Positions 35,937 through 45,909 of a stretch of 64,000 bases of DNA are shown one piece after another. Positions within the stretch are counted from its first letter, which is position 1. The number at the start of each line of letters is the position of its first letter. The notes below the pieces were generated by a model, which was not told the origin of the DNA, ran no database searches, and worked only from the letters and a program-made list of their open reading frames with translations. Source of the stretch: Otis tarda. Taxonomy: Eukaryota > Chordata > Aves > Otidiformes > Otididae. The stretch covers positions 318,501 through 382,500 of the forward strand of contig CM048576.1 of the NCBI GenBank assembly GCA_026413225.1, read 5' to 3'. The translations under genes were made by a program, and so were the position numbers.

Positions 35937-38900
35937 GCTAGCGCTATTATTACTCTGGTTATCATCACCATCACGCTTATCACTATCACATCCCCACTAT
36001 TCTTATGCCAATATCCCCATATTTATAATTATTATAGAATTTCTATTATTATCTATTTTATTACAGAAATTACAAAATAATTATTAGAGAGCGTATATTT
36101 CCTTATACACTATCTAAATTTAGTACGATTTTTGTGATAATGGCATAAAATTCCAAGCTAATTACCACTTTTTTCCCCACGCGGTGTATTTTATTCTATG
36201 CCGCAGCTTGCTGTAATTAATCGCGCTAATAATATGAATTATTTCGCCCCGGTGCGCGGGGTGGGCAGGCTCCCCGCTGCCGTCTCCGCGGCGGTGGCCC
36301 CCCCGCTCCCCGCCGGATTTAAGGGTTTATGTTCTTAGGCCGGGTGAGCTATTTTTACGCATCCTCGCCAAACCAGGGCTGATTTCTCCAGAGAAGGAAA
36401 ATTCGATTGAATTTTTTTTTTTTTTTTTTTTTTAATTCCTGGGAAGACTTATCGGCCGGAGCAGAGTTTCCTGCCCGGAGCTGGAAGGCTCCGTCCGGAA
36501 GCTGCGCCGATGCCTTTGCCGAGGGGGGGGCTGAACGGATACAGGGAGAAGGCTAAAAATCCTCCCCCTCCTTTGTTTTTCTCTTCCTACCCTGGAAAAA
36601 TCAAGGGAAGAGGATGAGGATGTCAGAGATTCCCTAAATCCTTCAAAACTTGGATTATTTTTTTTTTCTCCCCCCAAATCCCAGTTGGCCGCAAGAATTT
36701 GGGATGAGGGAGTGTAGCATCATCCTTCCCCCAGCCCTGCAGCCCAGACCCTGGGGCGCTGGTGGGAGCGGGGCCGGCTGGGGACATGGATCGATGGCCG
36801 GGATGTGGGGCCTGGGTGCCATTCCCTCGGGAAAAAAAAAACCAAAAAAAACCACCACCGACATAAACCCAGCCTCTCCTGAGCCGATTAATTTTTCCGG
36901 CTGAGCTTTACGGGTAAAGCCAGGGAATAATCTTCCGCTGGAGCCGAGCATCCTTCTCCGGTCTGTGGTACCCACTCGTATCCCGTTGTTGCCTCCTGGT
37001 GGGATTTTGGGGGGATGCTGGGGTGCAGAGGATCTTTGGGATGGAATATTTGGGATGGGGGAGATCAGGGGAAGCCACCCATAAAGAATCCCAGTGGAAA
37101 TGGGGATTTTTGACCGGCGCTTTTCCCATCTCGGAGCGGGAAATGGGAACGGGCATCGTCCCGCATCCTCCAGAGTGGCCAGGTAGCCATTCCCACGGCA
37201 GGGAACGAGGAGAAACGTCCTCCCGACCCAGCCGCCCGGGATCGCTGGGTTGTTCCCTGGGGAAGGAGGAAGTTTTCCGACAATGAGGTTTTTTTGACGG
37301 AAAAAGCGGCACCTGGGGTTGAGTCACATCCCATTTTCTTCCCTCTCCGGCGGCGAGCAGGGGTCTCCTCGGCCGTGCTGCGGGTGCATGTGGGGACGGA
37401 CTCGGTCGTCTGCGTGGAGGGGCAGCGGGCGGTGCTGCCCGCCTGGTACACCAGCCCCTCGCACAGGAAACCCTACGTCACCTGGCTGCTCAACAAGGAG
37501 GACACCTACCCCTTCCAGGTGAGGGGGAGGGAGAGGGGGACAGCAGGGAGGCGGCCATGGTGGGGGGTGGTTGTGGCGTCCACCATCGGGAGGTGGCCGT
37601 CATGGTGGGAAGCTCCTGGTGGCCATGATGAGGTGGTGCCCATGATGGGGTGAAGCTCATGGTGCCCACCGTGGGGTGGTGACCATGGTGCCCATGGTGG
37701 GGAGCTGGCCATGATGGGAAGGTGCCCATGATGGTGGCCATGGTGAGGTGATGGCCATGATGGGGTGAAGCTCATGGTGTCCACCATGGGGTGGTGCCCA
37801 CAATGGGGTGGTGACCATGGTGCCCATGATGGGAAGATGGCCATGATATGGAGAAGCTCCTGGTGGCCCTGATGAGGTGGCACTCGTGATGAGGTGAAGC
37901 TCGTGCTGCCCACCATGGGGTGGTGACCATGGTGCCCATGATGGGGAGGTGGCCATGATGGGGATGTGCCCGTGATGGGGGGAAGCTCATGGTGTCCCAC
38001 CATGGGGAGGTGCCTGTCACGGTGCAAAGCTCCTGGTGGCCATGATGAGGTGGTGCCTGTGATGAGGTGACGCTGGTGGTGCCCATGATAAGAAGGTGCC
38101 CATGATGATGGGAAGATGCCCAAGATGATGGGAAGCTCATGGCGGCCATGATGAAGTGAAGCTCACGGTGCCCACCATGGGGGTAGTGACCATGGTGCCC
38201 ATGACAGAGGGAACCTCGTGGTGCCCACGATGGGCAGGTGCCATGGTGGGAAGGTGTTTGTGGTGCCCACATTGGGAAGTTCCCCATGGTACCCCTGATG
38301 GGGTGATGCCTGTGATGGGGGGGATGCTCGTGGTGCCCACACTGAGGAGATGCTCATCTTGTGGTGCCAACGGTGAGGAGATGCCCGCTCTCGGAGGCGA
38401 CCGAGCTGGCGTTTTCCCCGCTTCCCATGCAGATCCTGACCTACCTGGGCGGGGTGGTGAAGGTGGAGGAGACAGAGCTGAAGCCCCGCGTTGGGTTCCT
38501 CTACCCTGACCTCACCCACAACATCTCGCTGGTCATCAACGCCACCCAGGAGCGTGACTCCGGCCGGTACATGTGCACTGTCAACGTGGCGGACAATGTC
38601 ACCAGCACGGGCAAGAACGTCGGCGTCATCAGCCTCACTGTCCTGGGTAAGGACTGCGCCGGCCGTTCCCTTCGAGCCCCGCGCCGTGGTGGCCCCCAGG
38701 ACTGACGCTCGTGTCCCGCAGTGCCTCCGGCCACCCCCGCCTGCCAGCTGCACGGCGACCCCACCGTGGGTGCCAACGTGACGTTGAGCTGCACCTCCAA
38801 GAAGGGGAAGCCCTCGCCCGCGTACCAGTGGCAACGTACAGCCCCCACCCTGCAGGTCTTCTTCCCCCCGGCCCAGGGTAAGGTGGGACCCCCCGGATAA

Positions 38901-40185
38901 CTGGGGAGACGGGAAAATCCCGGGAAGCTTCAACCGGGGCGGGGACGATTCCGGCTTTGTCTCCTTAACTCTGCCTGCTCTCCGCACGAGGAGGTTGGGG
39001 TGGGTGGTAGTACCCCGGGGGTGGCTGTGGGGCAGCACCCAAATCTCTCGTCCGCAGACCGGGGCAGGGGCACCCTCAAGCTGACCAACCTCTCCCGGGA
39101 GATGGCGGGTCTCTACGTCTGCACGGCCGAAAACCGCGTGGGTTTGGCCGAGTGCAGCGTCGTCCTGGAGGTGCACTCAAGTGAGTACGTGTCCGCGGGG
39201 CAGGGAGGGGGCGGGGACACGCACGCGGTCCCCACGGGGTCCCCGTGCTAAATAAGAGGGGGAGGCCAACTCCCCCCGCACCGCCGCTTCTCTGTCTCGC
39301 TCCGGCAGCTAGCACCAAAGCCGTCATCGCCGGCGCCGTGCTGGGCTCCCTGGGCGCCCTCATCACCGTTGTCTTCTTCGCCCGGTGGGTCGTTGGCTAC
39401 CGGAGGAAGAAGCGCGACGGCCAGGAGGAGGCAGCCAACGAGATCAAGTGAGGCGCCCCTCCTGTGGGGGAGGTTCAAACTGTCATCGCTAGGTTTCAGA
39501 ATGACCGGGAGGAGGGAAGGAGGGTTCCGTCTGCGGCCAGTCATCATTAGGTATCAGAGTTAACAGGGAGAGGAGGTTTTCCTCTCTGGCTGGTCATCGC
39601 TAGGTTTCAGAGGTAACGGGGAGGAGGAAATTTCCACCTCTGGCCAGTCGTCATTAGGGTTCAGAGTTAACAAGGGCATTTTTTCCACCTCTGTTTCTCC
39701 CCTTTCCCTCTCCCCCCACCCTGTTTTGGGGTACAGGAGCTCTGCGCAACCCCGGGGGGCTCCCGGTGCTTTGGGAGGGCGGCCAGCGGGGTTTCCCAGC
39801 TCCAACCTCTCCCACGTTGTCCCGTCTCGGCAGGGAGGACGCCGTAGCCCCCAAAACCCCGACGTGGGCGAGGAGACCGGCTGCGGACACCCTCTCCAAA
39901 ACCAGCACCTTGTCCTCCATCGCCGGCACGCGGGAGAAACCCTTCGGGGCCAAGCTCCCCTCCGACACCGCCTCCGTGCTCACCGCCGCCGGCAGCTGCC
40001 GGGGACCCTCGCCCCGGGGAGGGGCGCGCACCCCCAGCCTCTCGCCCCCCGCCGCTAACGGGGCCCCCCGGCGCCACCAGCATGCTGTCGCCCCGCCGGG
40101 GCCCGTGCCCCCTTCCAGTCTGGCACGGGCGGGCGCCGTCCCCGTCATGGTGCCGGCGCAGAGCCGAGCCGGCTCCTTGGTGTGA
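32296..40185 (+). CDS. ESAM: ESAM, endothelial cell adhesion molecule
   Basis: Type I membrane protein of the JAM/CTX family that mediates homophilic adhesion at endothelial tight junctions and on platelets. Seven coding exons: 32296-32341, 37361-37518, 38433-38646, 38722-38877, 39058-39180, 39309-39447 and 39834-40185. Phases agree throughout, giving 395 codons plus TGA. Domains in order: signal peptide ([16 protein letters not shown]), an IgV-like domain (about residues 20-138, with LPAWYTSP and [11 protein letters not shown]), an IgC2 domain (about 142-230, ANVTLSCTS to [13 protein letters not shown]), a membrane helix (about 236-258, [20 protein letters not shown]), and a Pro/Ser-rich tail. 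The tail ends [16 protein letters not shown], with a C-terminal PDZ-binding motif as in mammals. In exon 6 the frame would stop at AAG-TGA if unspliced; the donor is AA|GTGAGG. The first IgV Cys sits in VVCVEGQ, before the usual position. Intron 1 is about 5 kb and repeat-rich. Confidence 0.95.
32345..32840. repeat. Minisatellite at the start of ESAM intron 1
   Basis: About eight copies of a 50-60 base unit around GGGGGGCACCGGGCAGGGTC, with CACGGGAGCTTTGGGGGG. It starts directly after the exon 1 donor, and the sense strand is G-rich. Confidence 0.85.
33690..34030. repeat. CCCATCCCAAT-type minisatellite in ESAM intron 1
   Basis: About 340 bases of ATCCCATCCCAATCCCCAAT variants. It is the complementary form of the GGGATG repeats in ROBO3; as there, the gene's own transcript carries the C-rich version. 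Confidence 0.88.
35540..35640. repeat. ATT/ATC simple sequence, ESAM intron 1
   Basis: Degenerate TTATTATTAATTATTGTTAT and ATCATCATC units. A second, purer tract follows about 250 bases downstream. Confidence 0.7.
35884..35937. repeat. (ATT)n microsatellite, about 17 units
   Basis: A perfect trinucleotide run in ESAM intron 1, likely to be length-polymorphic. Neighbouring sequence to 36090 is AT-rich and degenerate. The rest of intron 1 (34031-35539 and 36090-37360) shows homopolymer tracts and no recognised gene. Confidence 0.9.
37540..38395. repeat. Minisatellite filling ESAM intron 2
   Basis: About 850 bases of GCCATGATGGGGAGGTGGCC, GAAGCTCATGGTGCCCACC and similar units. Copies of 18-30 bases are arranged in a higher-order pattern of about 130 bases. 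It occupies nearly the whole intron between the exons for the IgV domain. Confidence 0.88.
39465..39680. repeat. Four-copy repeat of about 60 bp in ESAM intron 6
   Basis: Copies of CCAGTCATCATTAGGTATCA followed by GAGTTAACAGGGAGGAGG, at about 39482, 39540, 39596 and 39648. A related single copy, CGTCGTTAGGCTTCAGAGTT, lies in ESAM intron 1 at 35412-35431. Confidence 0.8.
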
Positions 40186-40499
40186 CCTCTCCCCCCCCCG
40201 CAAAAAAAAGGGGTGTCCATGTCCAGCAACCCCCTCCATCCCCATTTTCTGGGGTTTTTTTTTTACCTTTTTGGATTATTTTTTTTTTTCCTTTTTAAAA
40301 GACGCCTCAAGCAGCTGGACTCATCGTGGGGCTGTTTAATGGGTGCGTGGGGGGGCTCCCTGGGTTTTTTTGGGGGGGCCGAGTCTCCCTCGTAAATATA
40401 ACACCCCGAAATAGCCCCCGCCCCGCACGGACGGCAGGTCCTCTTTTTTTTTTTTTTTTTTTTTTTATATATTTCTATCCGTTGGAATGGGGAATTTTT

Positions 40500-40505
40500 C
40501 ATAAA
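40500..40505 (+). terminator. Possible ESAM poly(A) signal (CATAAA)
   Basis: No canonical AATAAA follows the ESAM stop within 350 bases. CATAAA, a weak variant, lies 315 bases downstream after a T26 run. The assignment is tentative. Confidence 0.3.
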
Positions 40506-40669
40506 AGAGCGTTAAAAGCGGGGGGGTGATGGGGAATGGGGTGGGGCGCTTTTTTAGGGGGTTTCTGATTAAAAGCTGGCTGTGCTGCCCGGCGCCGTGG
40601 GTTTGGGGTGCGTGTGTGGGGATGTGGGGGGCCGCGCGTCCTGCGTCCCTCCGGGTGATTGCGCGGCGG

Positions 40670-41115
40670 CTGGGTGATGATGTCACAGTGCGCTGGCGCC
40701 CGTCACCGTGATGTCACGCCCCGCCACCTCCTGTCAGGCGATATGATGTCACGACGCATGTGTGGCATCACAGCATCTGGCTCGTGCCTCTATGACATCA
40801 CGCTGGCTGTCACATGTCCATCAGTGATGGCATGTGTACCTGCGTGATGTCATACCCGCCATCACACAGCCAGCAGGGACATGTCACATGTCTGTGTGAC
40901 ATCCCACGTGCCCGTATGATGTCACAGCAGCCATCGCACATCCAGCAGTGACATCACACCACCCAGCAGTGACATCACACCGCCCAGCAGTGACATCACA
41001 CCAGCCATCGCACGCCCCGTGGTGATGTCGTGCCCGCCCATATGATGACACACCCGCCATCGCAGACCTGCCAGTGATGTCACACTCGGCGCGCGTGACG
41101 TCGCTGCTGGGCATC
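40670..41115. promoter_or_regulatory. Cluster of TGATGTCA / TGACATCA sites between ESAM and NRGN
   Basis: About ten exact TGATGTCA or TGACATCA octamers plus near-matches, including one TGACGTC at 41095-41101, lie within 445 bases and are often followed by CACACC. The octamer matches CREB/ATF and AP-1-like elements. The array is partly a 20-base tandem repeat (CCCAGCAGTGACATCACACC at 40940-41000). It lies 3' of both ESAM and NRGN. Function is inferred from the motif only. Confidence 0.5.
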
Positions 41116-41189
41116 GCCCGACCCATGACCGCCACACCGCCGTGACCTCACCGCGCCAGTGGCATCGAAAGGCGTCGAGGACAGGCCGG

Positions 41190-41380
41190 GCCTCTGGGCA
41201 GGGACTTTTATTGGGATGGGGGGCGGCCGCGGCGGCGGGGGGCGGCTGGGAGTGGGGGCAGGGCCTGGTTGCGGGGGGACCCCGGGGGGCGCATGCGGGG
41301 GTGGCGGGGCGAAGCGGGGGCTCCTGGGGCTCAGCGGGGGCTCGGCGGCGAGGGGGGGTCCGGTGAGCGCCTGGCAGCCC
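41190..41380 (-). other. NRGN: Probable terminal 3' UTR exon of NRGN
   Basis: On the minus strand a good acceptor, CTCGTTTGCAG, precedes position 41380. It is followed by about 170 bases of C-rich, stop-containing sequence and then CCCAATAAAAGTCCC, with AATAAA at 41212-41207. NRGN, the next minus-strand gene upstream, ends its coding exon with a splice donor directly after the stop codon, and human NRGN is known to have non-coding 3' exons. Alternatively it could be the remains of a VSIG2-like gene. Confidence 0.6.
41207..41212 (-). terminator. Minus-strand poly(A) signal, probably NRGN
   Basis: AATAAA on the minus strand within the probable terminal 3' UTR exon. Confidence 0.6.
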
Positions 41381-41414
41381 CTGCAAACGAGGAGAAAGTG
41401 GGGTCAGCCCGGGG

Positions 41415-42450
41415 CCCGCGCCCCTGCCCCGCACCCTGCACCCAGATCCGGCGCCCTGCACCCAGATCCTGCACCTCCGCCCCGCACCCTGCACCCAGAT
41501 CCTGTGCCCCAGACCTGCACCCTGCACCCAGATCCCGCACCCTGCACCCAGATCCTGCACCTCCACCCCGTATCCTGCACCCAGATCCTGCGCCCTGCAC
41601 CCAGATCCTGCGCCCCGGCCCCACACCCTGCGCCCAGATCCTCGCCCCGCACCCAGATGCTGCACCCCCGCCCCACACCCTGCACCCAGATCCTGCACCC
41701 TGCACCCAGATCCTGCACCCTGCACACCAGATCCTGCACCTCCACCCCGCATCCTGCACCCAGATCCTGCGCCCTGCACCCAGATCCTGCGTCCCGGCCC
41801 CACACCCTGCGCCCAGATCCTCGCCCCGCACCCAGATCCTGCACCTCCACCCCGCATCCTGCACCCAGATCCTGCGCCCTGCACCCAGATCCTGCACCCA
41901 GATCCTGCGCCCCTGCCCTGCACCCTGCACCCAGATCCTGCACCCCTGCCCTGCACCCCCATCCTCGCACCCTGCACCCAGATGCTGCACCCCCGCCCCA
42001 CACCCTGCACCCAGATCCTGCACCCCTGCCCTGCACCCAGATCCTGCATCCCGCACCCAGATGCTGCACCCCAGATCCCACACCCTGCACCCAGATCCTG
42101 CACCCAGATGCTGCACCCCCGCCCCACACCCTGCACCCAGATCCTGCACCCCTGCCCTGCACCCAGATCCTGCATCCCGCACCCAGATGCTGCACCCCCG
42201 GCCCCACACCCTGCACCCAGATCCTGCACCCAGATCCTGCGCCCCCGCCCCACACCCTGCACCCAGATCCTGCACCCTGCACCCAGATCCTGCACCCAGA
42301 TGCTGCACCCCCGGCCCCACACCCTGCACCCACACCCTGCACCCAGATCCTGCACCCTGCACCCAGATCCTGCGCCCTGCACTCTTGACCCAGATCCTGC
42401 ACCCCGCACCCTGTGCCCTGCGCCCAGATCCTGCACCCCGCACCCTGCCC
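41415..42450. repeat. GCACCCAGATCCTGCACCC minisatellite
   Basis: About one kilobase of a 19-21 base unit, CACCCAGATCCTGCACCCTG, with higher-order blocks of about 90-100 bases. It is stop-poor in several frames: a 663-codon frame runs on the minus strand (42913-40922) and 409- and 512-codon frames on the plus strand. I treat all as artefacts. It would lie in the last NRGN intron. Confidence 0.93.
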
Positions 42451-42632
42451 ACGCCTGCTCCTGCAGCTCGCACCCCCCGTGCCCTACTTGCAGCCCACCC
42501 ACAGCATGCCCGCACGCTGCGCCCTGGCCCCCGCGCTGCCTGCACCCTGCCCCCACCCCACCCCGCCACAACAGCGGGGGGACAGGGCAAGGGGACACAG
42601 CCCCCCTGCATCTCCAGTTTGTCCCCGCTGAC

Positions 42633-43130
42633 TCCTCGCTGCAGCCCCACTGTATCCTGGCTGAATCCTCACTGCTTTCCCACTGCATTCCCAGTTCATC
42701 TCGATTGCATCCCCTCTGAAATCCCACTGCATCCCCAGTTCCATCCCATTGCATCTCCACTGTGTCCCCATTGCATCCCTGGTTCACCTCTGTTGCATCC
42801 CCACTGAAATCCCATTGCATCCCCAGTTCATCTCCACTGCATCCCCACTCCATCCTCAGTTCCTTCCCACTGCATCCCCAGTTCATCCCCACTGCATCCC
42901 AGGTAATCTCCACTGTATCGCCACTGCATCCCTACGGAAATCCCACGGCATCATCACTGCGTTCCCAGTTCACCCCCACTGAAATCCCACGGCATCCCCA
43001 GTTCATCTCTGTTGCATCCCCACTGCATCCCCAGTTCATTCCCATTGCATCCCCAGTTCATCTCCGTCGCGTCCCTACTGCGTTCCCATTGCATCCCCAC
43101 TGCACGCTCACTGCATCCCAGTTCCCTCCC
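42633..43130. repeat. CACTGCATCCCCAGTTCATC minisatellite
   Basis: About 500 bases of 18-20 base units, CACTGCATCCCCAGTTCATC with variants, adjacent to but different from the 41415-42450 array. It would also fall in an NRGN 3' intron. Confidence 0.88.
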
Positions 43131-43597
43131 AGTTCCCTCCCCACTATCCCCGCCACACATGCGTGGCCGCGCCGGCAGCGCAACCTCCCCGCCGCCAGCC
43201 ACAGCCCAACCCTTCCTCGCTCGCTGCGCCACGCCACGCCGCGCCACGCCGCAACCACCGCTCCGGGGCCCCACTACCACGCGGCCTCGGCACCGTGGGC
43301 GCTTCTTTAAATTTACCTTTTCCTGCCAGGAGACTGTGACACAGGCTTTTAAAAATAGCATGTGCTGAGGCGAGGCGTTTCGGGGCGGTGTTGCTAAGGG
43401 AGAAATTCGACTCAAATCTAGGGCTTCGCCTTCCTATGCTAACTACTACGGCACGCTCCCGAAAATTAGGGCAAAATGCGCCTGCCTGCGCGCTTCCACC
43501 TCCTGGGAAGAAAAACCCTTTCTCCGTCCCAAAGCGACGTGGGGAAATGAAAAAAAAAGGAAAAAAATACGACCCAATTTTGCGATTTGGGGCGTAC

Positions 43598-45909
43598 CTA
43601 GTCGCCGTTGCGGAGGTCGCCGCCGCGGCTGCTGTTGGCGCACTCGGCGTCCTTGGTTTTCCGCTCCAGCTCGCCGCCTTTGATCTTCTTGCGGGTCATG
43701 TGGCCGCGGAAGCTGGCCTGGATCTTGGCGGCCGCCGCGTTGGCGTCGGGGTCGTCCAGCGGGATGTCCAGGATGTCCTCGTCCAGCTTCGTGCAGGCTC
43801 CCTCCTGCTGACGGCAACGGGAGGGTTATGGCCGCCGGTGCCCCAAAAAGGGCAGCCCTCCCCCCAAATTTCATCCTTTACTGAGGTCCTAAATTAGCCC
43901 CCGGGCTAAAAATTGGGGTTCTTTACTAAAAATTAGGGTTCTTTGCTGAAAATGAGGGTCTTTTCCTGAAAATGAGAGTCGTCCACAAAAAAAAAAAAAA
44001 AGAGGGTCTTTTTGTAAAAATGAGGGTCTTTTGCGGGTCTTTGGATAAAAATTAGGATCCTTCGCTAAAAATGAGGGTTCTTCGCTAAAAATTAGAGTGT
44101 TTTGTTAAAAATTAGAGTTCTTCACTAAAATTTAAGGTCCTTCGCTAAAAATGAGTGGCCTTTGCTAAAAATGAGCGTCTTTTCCTAAAAACAAAGGTCG
44201 TTTGCTAAAAATTAGGGTTCTTCATTAAAAAGCAGGGTCTTTCGCTAAAAATGAGGGTTTTTTCCTAAAAAATGAGGGTCCTTCACAAAAAATCATGGTA
44301 CTTCACTAAAAATTAGGGTCTTTTGCTAAAAATTAGAGTTCTTCACTAAAAATTAGGGTCCTTTGATACAAATGAGGGTCTTTTCCCAAAAATTAGGTTT
44401 CTTCGCCAAAACCCGGGGTCCTTTGCAGGTGCCTCGGGGGACTCCCGACCAAAAGGGTGAGTTTGGGGAGGGGGTGAGGCACAGGGGCACAGGGGTCACA
44501 CGGCGCAAGTTGAGCCGGCCGTGCCTCAGTTTCCCCTTCCCTCGCCGCCTGCCGCGTCCTCCTGCATCCCTGCTCAGGGTTTTGACGGAAAACCTCAGGA
44601 AATTTGGGAAGCGAACGAGGCTGGAGGGGGAAAAAAAAGCGTATTTTACCCCACGCCAAAGATAAATCACCACAGCCCACTCCTCCAAGCCGGAGGGGCT
44701 GGACCTGACGCCAGGGTAACGGGCGGAAAAAAACACGGGAAAAAACAAATTACATGGGAGCGAGGTGGCGTTGGATGCTCCGGTGTCAGCAGCGTCACCC
44801 TGAGAACGCTTTACAGGAGTTTTTGGGGGGATTTGGGGGTTATTTGGAAGCTGTAGATTTTTGGGGGTAGGGGGGTAGCGGAGGAGGGGGATGCTCATCC
44901 CCTCAGAGCGTGCCGTGAAGTTGCTCGGGTTGTTTTTACCGGCGCGAAAGGCGAGGGCAGCGAAAGAGCGGCGACGGCTTAAGTGACGGGTCTGAGGTGG
45001 AAACGATACGTCCAGGGGGTGGAAATGTTATCGGCGGGGCTGGAAATCCTATATCTGAGGGAGAAATCCTATATCCAGGGGGAGGAAATCCTATATCTGG
45101 GAGAGAAATCCTATATCCAGGACAGAAATCCTATATCCAGGGGATAAATCCCACATCCAGGAGGTGAAAACCCCTATATTCTGGGGAGAAATCCAGTATT
45201 TAGGGAAGAAATCCTACATGCAGGGGGGTGAAAACCTGTATCCAAGGAAGAAATCCTATATCCAGGGAGGGAAACCTGCATCCAGGGGAGAAATTACATT
45301 TTTGAGGGAGAAATTCTATATGTAGGGGGAAAACATCCTATATTCAGGGAAGAAATCCCATATCTGGGGGGACAAATCCTATATCCAGGGTGGGCTTTGC
45401 ATCTGGATGTGCGCAGGAGGGGAGACGGGGGCTTCTCTCCATGCTGCTGCCTGAGTAGGAGGGGAAAAATGGGGAAAAAATGATAAAAAAAAAAGGGGGG
45501 GGGAAAGGGAGAAAGGGGGGGAGAAATGGGGGGAAAAGGGGAGAAAACGGGAAAAACCGCGGTGGTTTTCAGCTAGCTCAGCTCCTTGAGCCGGCCGGCG
45601 GCTGGGGGTGTAGCCCCCCGCTTGCCCCAGTTTGTCGCTTTATCCACAGAAGCCCCCCGCTGCCGCCCGGAGCTGGTTTTTAATTACCAGGTGGGGGGCA
45701 GCCGCGGAGCCGGCTGAGCTCGGGGGTGCAGCACCCACGGCAGCATCACCCCCCCTTCCCCGGCCCCCGCCACCCCTCCGCCACCCCCGGACCCCGCTGC
45801 AAGAGGCGCCCAGTAATAATAACAATTAATAACAATTAATAATAATAACAAATCAAAAGCAGCAAGCGAAACGCTGGGGGAAGGGGGGACCTACGTTGCA
45901 GCAGTCCAT
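43598..45909 (-). CDS. NRGN: NRGN, neurogranin
   Basis: Small postsynaptic protein that binds calcium-free calmodulin through an IQ motif and is released by PKC phosphorylation. Two coding exons: 45909-45895 (MDCCN, donor GTAGGT) and 43804-43598, giving 73 residues and TAG. Acidic stretch [15 protein letters not shown] precedes the IQ motif [20 protein letters not shown] (residues 28-47). Ser36, the PKC site, and Cys3, Cys4 and Cys9 fall at the same numbers as in mammals, which supports the chosen acceptor (CAGCAG|GAGGGA rather than three bases upstream). The C-terminus ([18 protein letters not shown]) differs from the Gly-rich mammalian tail and fits the non-mammalian form. The stop codon is the last triplet of the exon, followed at once by GTACGC, so the 3' UTR is probably spliced. 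Confidence 0.95.
43890..44420. repeat. AAAAATTAGGGTTCTTCGCT minisatellite, NRGN intron 1
   Basis: About 20 copies of a 24-28 base unit, AAAAATTAGGGTTCTTCGCT with variants AATGAGGGTCTTTTGC. TTAGGG occurs in several copies but never in tandem, so it is not telomeric. Confidence 0.9.
45040..45400. repeat. AAATCCTATATCCAGGGGAG minisatellite, NRGN intron 1
   Basis: About 14 copies of a 22-27 base unit, GAAATCCTATATCCAGGGGA. The sequence between it and the 43890-44420 array (44421-45039) looks unique and non-coding. Confidence 0.88.

Noticed and set aside
40922-42913. 663-codon minus-strand open frame (and 409/512-codon plus-strand frames) over 41.2-42.8 kb
   Set aside because: The frames are translations of the GCACCCAGATCCTGC minisatellite, open on both strands at once, with no domain, no splice context and no family resemblance.
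43890-44420. Interstitial telomeric repeat
   Set aside because: TTAGGG occurs once per 24-28 base unit, never in tandem, so it is an ordinary minisatellite.
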